Shown here in pieces: positions 57,021-64,000 of a stretch of 64,000 nt of DNA. The stretch comes from Mortierella alpina (lineage: Eukaryota > Mortierellomycota > Mortierellomycetes > Mortierellales > Mortierellaceae). Every line of letters begins with the position of its first letter. Positions within the stretch are counted from its first letter, which is position 1. The stretch lies in NCBI GenBank assembly GCA_029449245.1, contig JANATF010000016.1, positions 434,001 through 498,000 of the forward strand, written 5' to 3'. The notes below the pieces were generated by a model. That model saw only the letters and a program-made list of their open reading frames with translations. It made no database searches and was not told where the DNA came from. Both the position numbers and the translations under genes were made by a program.

Positions 57021-58035
57021 CTTGAAATATCGGGTCTGAAGAGTGTAGGAAGGATTGCTGTCTGATAGAGATGGGAGATAAGAGAGGGGGGAGCGACGAG
57101 TTGGGCTGCTCTTTTTAAAGAATCCCAAACCCCCCCCCCCCACTTCAGGTCATCATGATCATCATGACGCTGAGAACTTATTCTTGGCCAACTTTTGGTG
57201 AGGCAGCGCCGGGAGTTGACTCTCCTTTTTGCGCCGCCTTTTTTTTTGCTCTCTCTCCCCTTCTCGAGCACACTGATGATCCCGCAACTCCCCTTACTCT
57301 GGGCTTTGTCTATGTTGATGCCCAGGATCATGTTTGCGGCCTCCTTGAAGACGGCGTTCTTCAGCTCATAGACGTCCCTTTCTCTTGTCGCGATGGTAGT
57401 ATCTAAAAATAAGGTGGGTCAACCTTAAACTAACGCGCTCTGAAGGTTTTCGTGCCACACTGCCCACTGCATATAGATCGGCTATGCCATTTCAGCGACC
57501 CCTAGATTACCTCTATCGAATTCGACATTGGTGACACGTTTAGGCAGACCGTGAATTGTGTTGAGGGAATGGGATGGTAGAGGTTGGATCTGATGTACAC
57601 GCACACATTTCGAAAAAAGTTTCCCGGCACTGCACTGAACCCATGTTGCGGATGTCCTTGTCGCTAAAGTCGGATTGAGTAGAGCTAACAGAGAGGCTTT
57701 GATTCTTTGAAGGTGGTAAGGCTCTGAAAGAGGTGGTGGAATCTACCGCAAGGGCATTCAAGAAATTGCAAGTAAAGGGCAATCAGGAGATGGATGCAGA
57801 GGAGTTTGCCTCCTACTGTTCTTTTGTGGCTTTCGGCCAACAGTCATGCCGCGTAGATGTGAGACCTGCAGCGCGTGTACAGAGGAGGTTGAAAAAGACG
57901 CGATGGCTTGCTACCAGAAGGCAGGCTCTTTACTGTCAAGCAGGTTCTATTTACACTGGTTCCTTCTTGTTCCGAGGATCCCCAGCCATCTATCTATTGC
58001 CATGGCTACGAGATGAGTCGACCCCTTTGGCTCGT
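57021..58035. other. Intergenic region
   Basis: About 1 kb with a C-run at 57130-57141 and a T-run near 57240. A short plus frame (57733-57860) reads VESTARAFKKLQVKGNQEMD, which looks coding-like but has no start context, domain or partner exon. No gene is claimed. Confidence 0.4.
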
Positions 58036-58833
58036 CTATGGCACGTCTACAATAACTGACGGCCCTGCCTCAGGACTTGCATCAGCAGGTGTTGCCGGTG
58101 ACGAAGAGGCTGTCGATGATGAAGCAGACGAGGACATTGACATGGATCGCTGGTTGCTGCCTCGGCCACCTCGTGTGAGGAACCCGCTGACCACGCTCCG
58201 CCTACGGGTGTTCCTTGGAGTGGAAGTGTTGGTGACTGCCCCTGGCTGCGCAGAATTTGAACTCTGAGTTGAGGCGACATTGACGGACGGAGAGTTATCG
58301 GTGGTGAGTAGGGCTGCTTGGACGGTTGACCGTGCAGAGGGAGGTTGGTAGATGTAAATGGGAGGGAGGGCATTGTCAAGTGGGTGAGCGATGGTGGATG
58401 AATGAGTACCGGTCATGCCAGGGGCAGCAAAGACATTGGCATGTGCAACTGTTCTCCATCCATAGCCCACGTCGCCATTTGCGGGTTCTTCAGAATAAGC
58501 TGGCGGAGGTTCGATGGCCGCTGCTGCGGTGATGGAAGGTTGGCTGCTTTGGATACTGGCGGTGTCGTCGTTGTTTCCAGCAGCTGCAGTTGCGGCAGCC
58601 GCTTGTTCACGCTGCAGGCGTTGTCGTCGTAGGTGGTTGTAGGCCTCCACTCCATGAGCGAGCACAAAAGCTAGCTCCTGATGCTGCTCGAGGCCCGGAG
58701 GGAGGGCGTTTGGGGCGGGCAGGGGTTTGAGGTGCCGCAATTGCAGTCTTTTGTACACTCGAAAGAGATAATAGAAGAGCAGCGAGAACAGAGGGACCGT
58801 AATCACGATCACTAGCACGACTGGGAGAATCAT
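58036..58833 (-). CDS. Single-pass membrane protein with a PPAY motif
   Basis: A single exon of 265 aa, ATG 58833, stop TAG 58036-58038. It opens with a hydrophobic helix (ILPVVLVIVITVPLFSLLFY) directly followed by a basic segment (RVYKRLQLRHLK), so the N-terminus is probably lumenal or outside and the rest cytoplasmic. After an Ala-rich stretch comes EPPPAYSEEP, a PPxY motif that can bind WW domains of Rsp5/NEDD4 ligases. A Tyr-containing YIYQPPSA and a basic Ser/Thr-rich tail (TRRRSVVSGF, poly-Ser) follow. Small PPxY membrane proteins often act as ubiquitin-ligase adaptors in endosome and vacuole sorting, but this role is inference and no family is recognised. Confidence 0.75.
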   Translation of the reverse strand: MILPVVLVIVITVPLFSLLFYYLFRVYKRLQLRHLKPLPAPNALPPGLEQHQELAFVLAHGVEAYNHLRRQRLQREQAAAATAAAGNNDDTASIQSSQPSITAAAAIEPPPAYSEEPANGDVGYGWRTVAHANVFAAPGMTGTHSSTIAHPLDNALPPIYIYQPPSARSTVQAALLTTDNSPSVNVASTQSSNSAQPGAVTNTSTPRNTRRRSVVSGFLTRGGRGSNQRSMSMSSSASSSTASSSPATPADASPEAGPSVIVDVP

Positions 58834-60267
58834 TAGGCGGTAACGGATTCCAGTTGCAGGAACGTGTGCAAGAGGGGCGTCGGAAAAAAGGGAGGGAGGG
58901 TGAAAGTGGTAGAGGAACGAATCTACATATAGTCTATCGAGACATATGTGATCGGACAGAGCGCCTGCGAGGCTCCTGAGGCAGCAAAAGGTGAAGGGCG
59001 CTTGCTGCCGACGATGGGAAGGTCAACGAGAACGGTGGGGGTGGTGGCGACGGAAGGGCGTGAGAGGTGAGAAGAGGGAAGGAAAGGAACGAGAGGCACC
59101 AAAACACAAACAAACAGCGTCGATTTGAAGGAACCATCCTGCTTTTCGCCGTTTTTTGGGTTTGTCTCGACCTCATTACAGTGTGTATGTGTGTATCGCA
59201 TTATGGTTTGATGCGATTGCGATAGCCAGTGGTGTCCGTACAACCCCAATGCGGTTTGATCGAAGCAGAGCCTTCACCCACACCGTGTCCTGAGAAGGGC
59301 AAGGGCTGTTGGCTGAGGAATCAACAAGAGCTTTCAGTCCACGATAAAAGGACAGACAGGGCGCAACGGAGGGTTGAAAAAAAAAACGTGGGAAAGCCGG
59401 ACTTTATCACCTGATGGCCTTTCGTGTGTGCATGCTGCGCGCTTGTCGTGGCTGTGCGCCAGTCCAATACAGATGGCGATCCAGGAGAGCAACACCTTTT
59501 GTGTGCAGTGCTGTCTGCAGATGGCTGTGGTGATTTTGGGGGATGTCGGCTTCTGGGAGGCACAATTATCGCCAGGAACTTTCCGCCAGTCTACCCACGC
59601 AGTGCTGATCTTTGTCGAGTCGAGGGGCCGAGGCCCAAGGCCCAAGCAAAGGGTGGCGCTGAGTGGGTGGCTGCTGCACAGTGCTCTTGTTCTTTCTGAC
59701 AAATGCCTGCAGACATCTGCGAGCAGGTGCGTGCCATGGATCGTTGAGAGAGCGAGAGGGCAATTGTGACCTGCAAACAGCAGTGCTGAGAAAATGATGC
59801 AATGGGCTACAATAATGGACGACATAAAACACACGTGTATTTGTCTGGCTGTCCGGCTGTCTGCTTTCTTGCCTCCAACTCAGATTACTCAGCAGCTGCT
59901 CTGTCTCTGCATCGCACCACCCCGTCCTTGCGCTTCTCTTTCCACACGCACATACACGCACTCCTCCATCCTCAGCACCGCAAGCCAGGAATCCCTTTCC
60001 TCCAGAGTCAGCTCAGCCTCGCCTTTCCTCCAGCACGCACCCTCACCCGGACACACCACACCACCTCCACTCGTAGGACTTTTAAGATCTTACTACTCTG
60101 TCCTCATGCTGGCGCTTACCAGATCCATCGTTGTCTAATATGCTCAACTACCTTATTTCTTCCATCCTGTAGGGTGGTTCCATGGCCCAGCATCAAATAG
60201 CATAAGCGCAGTCATCGTCATCAACTGGAGCCAAACATCAACCCTAACTCTGCTCCTTTACCTCAAC
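58834..60267. other. Divergent region between the PPAY membrane protein and the SNF2 helicase
   Basis: 1.4 kb. It holds a purine-rich block on the left and, before the helicase ATG, a C-rich leader with possible 5' untranslated introns (acceptor-like CCTGTAG at 60168-60174). No additional gene is supported. Confidence 0.4.
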
Positions 60268-63200
60268 ATGTCTGGAAATGGCTCTCTTCGCCCAAGCAGC
60301 TTGGGCAGCCGCAGTGGCAGTGCTAACAGCAACAGAGGAAGCGATCCTGCGCAGCTCACAGATCCATTGAGCTTTGCTTCCAGATTCTTTCAGCAGATCG
60401 GCAGCGCTGATCTCTCTCCTGACGAGGAGTCGAGGAGTGAATCCGAGGACTCGGACAGCAGTGAGCAGAGCGATGAGGATCACGACAGGCTGCCCGCAGC
60501 TGTTGCAGGAAAGAAGAAGCAGCTGGAAAACCATGGGAACCTTGATCAGAATGACCGCCAGTCGAAGCGGACAAAGCTAGAGGCAGTCGCCAGCCTCATC
60601 AATGCAGGCTTGATTACAGGAACGACCACGATGCCAGGAGAGCCTCGTGCCAAACCCTCAGCAGCACAGGCCCCACCCATGACGCCCAGTGAGCTCAGCC
60701 AGTTCAACCTCAAAGCCATTCAGGACCGCACCTCCCCCATCTCATTACAGCAACGGCAACAACAAGCACAGCAGCAAGGCATCGCACAGCCGACGCCCCA
60801 TCCCACTCAGAGAACAAGTGCCCTGATCGCACCTCCGCAGATGAACCCGCGCCAATATCATACTCAGTTACCGCTCTGGGCAAAGCAATCTACGTCGGGA
60901 CCTTCATATTCTCAACAGCAAGCACCGTCGCATTCACATCCGTATCTCTTGCAACAGAAGCAGCCGGTTGCGAGCCCTATCAGCCCGCACTCTGTATCTT
61001 CTTCGATCACCTCGACACCTTCACCTTCACCAGCATCAAATACCACGGAGCGAGTTATTGATCTCACCTCAGAGGAACCTACAGCGATATCCGACGACGA
61101 CATTGAGATTGACGAGTCACGGACGACAGCGGTCGCCAACAGGAATATGTGCTTCGGCATGATCCAGTCATTAGTTGTCACGCTCTATCCCCGACATCTG
61201 GAGTACATCGAAGGGAAAGCAGATAGAGTGATCATCAAGCGTGCGACGACAGCCAACAAGGCCAGTTTGGCAGTAGAGCACGAAGCAGGACTGGTAAGAT
61301 TACGACACATTGGAAATCATGGAGCCGATACTCCTTTACGCTTGTCAAAGATTATTGACGCCTATTTTTGCGCTTGCAATCACTAGTATGGCTATATCGT
61401 GTCGGAACTTGCAGAAACTCTTGTGCCCTTGGTGGACGCTAATATGATTTGGTGGGAGGCCTCCGTCCCCCGACAAAGGAAGCAAAATGTACGTTGATTT
61501 CTTGGCCCGAGTTGCTAGAGAGACACCCGTGGTGGGTTTCTGTTGGCGCCTACTCTCAAACGATCATTACTGACATTTTACGTTCAATTTTAGAACGTGA
61601 GCGCCCCCGTCAATATTGTCTTGTACGGCCGCCCAGAACATCGCATGGCGGTTGCGAGAGCGTTGCATGGAAAAGTGCGTTTGGAAGAACCTATTGCGTT
61701 TGATCAACGGACCATATATGCCAACCCTCTGGTAGCTGCACCTGGGGAAACACTCTCCCCATACGACAAGTGGCGAGGCGCTGCTGCACCTTCAGGCTTT
61801 CATGGAGGACCCGGTGGAGCCCATATGTATGGATACTCTAGCTACACTGGCTACTCCAGCTATCATGGCGGTCAACGGTCTGCGGAGGAAATCAAAAATC
61901 AGATTGATGGAGTTTTCAAAGGACTTCGCAGCGCAACTGATCTCCCAGAAGTTGAGGCTGCAACGACAATGGCGACAAAGATGTATCGGCATCAGAAACA
62001 GGCGCTCTACTTTTTACTGGAGCGCGAGAAGCAGGAAGACTATTCCGATAACGAAAAGAACAAATTGACGTCGCTGTGGCGCGTCAGCCAGGCTCCACAT
62101 CGGCACTCGACCTATCTGAATGTTGTAACTAGTCAGGAGACGACCATCAAACCAACAAGCATGCGAGGCGGTATTCTGGCGGATGATGTAAGTCGCAAGG
62201 ATCATGTGTTTGTTCCCATTTTTTTTTTATTCCGCTGCTTTGCCAATGCTTTGCCAATGCTTTGCCGCGACTTACCTCGTGACGCTCATCGCTGTCGGTA
62301 TAGATGGGGTTGGGTAAGACTATCACAGTCATTTCTCTTATCATGGCAACTCTGGACCGTGGGATGTATTCTCAGCTCAAGACTGCAAAATCAACTGCGG
62401 CATCAGCTCCAGCCAGCGCTGCGCCTGACTTTCTCAGCTCTGGCGACTTAGTGACAGAATATGACTCCCCACCTTCACCGACGATTCGACCGCTGCTCCC
62501 TACCGCGCCCAAGAAGCCATTGCACAAGAAGAGGCTCACCAATCTTCGGACAAAGTCCCATGCAACATTGATCGTTTGCCCGCTTTCGACAGTCCAAAAT
62601 TGGGAGGAGCAGTTTGAGACACACGTTAAAAAGGGTGTTCTCCAGGTCTATGTGTACCACGGAGGTCAGAGAGTGTCCGATCCAGCGTACCTAGCCAAGC
62701 ACGATGTCGTTATAACGACCTACAACCTTTTGGGTACTGAGTACTCTAAGGAGTGCAAAGGACGGGAGTCAGAATCAGGACCATCAAGGCATCCCAGTGT
62801 CCTGCAACATATCGATTGGTTTAGAGTTGTGTTGGACGAAGCGCACATCATTAAGGAGGTAAATACGACACAGAGCAAGGCTGCCTGCGCCCTCAGGGCT
62901 GAACGCCGGTGGTGCTTGACAGGAACTCCAATTCAGAACAAGGTAATCACTTTTGACAGGGATATCGCCAGGTCAGAGCAGCCCCTGTATATGTACTAAT
63001 GCCATTTCTTTCTCCACTAAACGTCATATCTGTAGCTTGATGATTTGTTTGCGCTTGTAAAATTCCTGGGTATGCAGCCCTTCAACGAGAAGGCACACTG
63101 GGCCCATTACATTGCCAAGCCGATCAAGGCGGCGAATCCAATTGGTGTCCAGAGGCTGCAGACGCTGATGAAGGTCATTACGCTGCGTCGTACCAAAAAT

Positions 63201-64000
63201 CAGATGGTGGACGGCAAGCCGCTATTAACCCTTCCGACTAGGACCGACCATATGCGAATCTTGGAACTCAGCCTGAACGAGCGGCAGATGTATCAGCGCA
63301 TGGAGTCCAGTGCCAAGCAGACGGTGGATCAGATTGTGCAGGAAAACAAGATTATGAAGAATTACGCTCATATCTTGCAGGCGATCCTCAAGCTGCGGCA
63401 GATTTGTGCTCATTATGCCCTCGTGAAGAACATCAGCGACGATCTGGACATGACGGGCGAGTTCAATCTGGCAAAGGCATCTGCGATCTTGGCTCTGCTA
63501 CAAGACTCTGGGAACGATCAGTGCAATTACTGCTTTCACTCGTCGACACCAACACCTATTGTGACTCGGTGCGAGCATATCTTTTGTCCTGAGTGCATCA
63601 AGGGACTAAACTCTGTCGCGTTCACCCTTATTCAAAAGGGAAATGCCAACGTCAGCGTGGCGCCTGGACTGAGGACGGAATTCGATTGCCCACAATGTGC
63701 TTCCACTCTGCGACCGATTGATTTGATCCAAATTCAGGATGATACAGAGGACAAGGTCGCCGCAACGGCTGGTGGTGGATGCCATGTTCACTCACGCACG
63801 GACGAGCACGGGATGTTTATTCACAGTACGAAGGTCAAGGCTTTAATGGAGGACCTGGTTGAGGCGAACGAACAGTCCCGCGTAAGTGGAGGTCCTCTAG
63901 TCAAGAGTGTCATCTTTTCGCAGTGGACAAGCATGCTGGATCTGATTGAGGTAACGACTTTTAAATTGCATCTATCTGCTCACGAAATGTCTGGACATGA
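60268..64000 (+). CDS. Rad5/HLTF-type SNF2 helicase with RING finger (3' end outside window)
   Basis: Five exons within the window: 60268-61293, 61387-61488, 61594-62187, 62304-62942, 63036-63950, then a GTAACG donor; 1092 residues so far. The N-terminus is disordered, with VIDLTSEEP resembling a SUMO-interacting motif. Residues about 290-390 look like a divergent HIRAN domain (YIVSELAETLVPLVDA). The helicase part shows MRGGILADD + MGLGKT (Walker A, 575-580), TLIVCPLSTVQNWEEQ, VVLDEAHIIK (752-755), RRWCLTGTPIQNK and, at the end, VIFSQWTSMLDLIE (motif V region). A RING finger (CNYC at 950-953, RCEHIFCPECIK, CPQC) is inserted between the ATPase lobes, the Rad5/HLTF layout. Such proteins polyubiquitylate PCNA and remodel stalled forks. 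A Uls1/Rad16-type relative is possible. Confidence 0.92.

Noticed and set aside
7051-63950. A single functional ubiquitin gene cluster linking arrestins, PPAY protein, E2 and RING helicase
   Set aside because: The genes are tens of kilobases apart, on both strands, with unrelated housekeeping genes between them; chance is the simpler reading.
1-64000. CRISPR arrays, rRNA genes, complete transposons, prophage
   Set aside because: No regularly spaced repeats, rRNA-like sequence, transposase or reverse-transcriptase motifs, or long terminal repeats were seen on reading both strands.

Overview
The window is nuclear DNA of a filamentous fungus, most likely an early-diverging one of the Mortierella type (Mucoromycota/Mortierellomycotina). 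This is an inference from gene content and style. Genes are dense and intron-bearing, with short GT-AG introns of about 80 to 190 bases and donors such as GTAAGT and GTATGT. 5' leaders are CT-rich, and regulatory proteins are long and rich in Ser, Pro and Gln. Gene families include alpha-arrestins, two-finger GATA and Pap1-type bZIP factors, a Pex8-like peroxin, Rtf1, UXT and a UBE2Z-like E2. Two intron-less tRNA genes are present. I see no phage, bacterial operon, CRISPR array, rRNA or intact transposon.

Layout. 1-182: 3' end of an F-box/LRR-like gene. 2.8-5.3 kb: a large disordered Ser-rich protein. 7.0-8.8 kb: an alpha-arrestin with PY motifs. 9.0-9.4 kb: tRNA-Phe and tRNA-Thr, head to head. 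10.3-16.5 kb: two minus-strand arrestin-fold genes, a decayed duplicate segment between them, and a seven-exon SFT2 vesicle-transport gene that ORF scanning alone would miss. 19.2-20.2 kb: a secreted alpha-carbonic anhydrase. 20.9-23.7 kb: a Pap1/Yap-like bZIP factor. 23.7-30.1 kb: a gene-poor stretch of low-complexity DNA. 30.1-34.4 kb: a long eight-exon Pex8-like gene, sharing a 270-base promoter with RTF1 (34.7-36.8 kb). 37.0-40.8 kb: a coiled-coil protein. 41.8-42.6 kb: UXT, sharing a 273-base promoter with a tandem-UBC E2 gene (42.9-45.3 kb). 45.6-47.9 kb: an ADCK1/UbiB-type atypical kinase. 49.6-51.2 kb: a two-finger GATA factor. 54.9-56.5 kb: a protein with a CipC-like C-terminus. 56.6-57.0 kb: a small secreted protein. 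58.0-58.8 kb: a single-pass membrane protein with a PPAY motif. 60.3-64.0 kb: the first five exons of a Rad5/HLTF-type SNF2 helicase with a RING finger, cut by the window edge.

The genes form no operon, but a ubiquitin and membrane-traffic theme recurs: arrestin adaptors, a PPAY membrane protein, a double-UBC E2, a RING-helicase and SFT2. This may be chance. Multi-exon models were built by hand by matching splice sites and phase; exon coordinates are given in each entry. Most candidate reading frames that start with GTG or TTG were rejected or re-started at the first in-frame ATG, because this is a eukaryotic nuclear genome.
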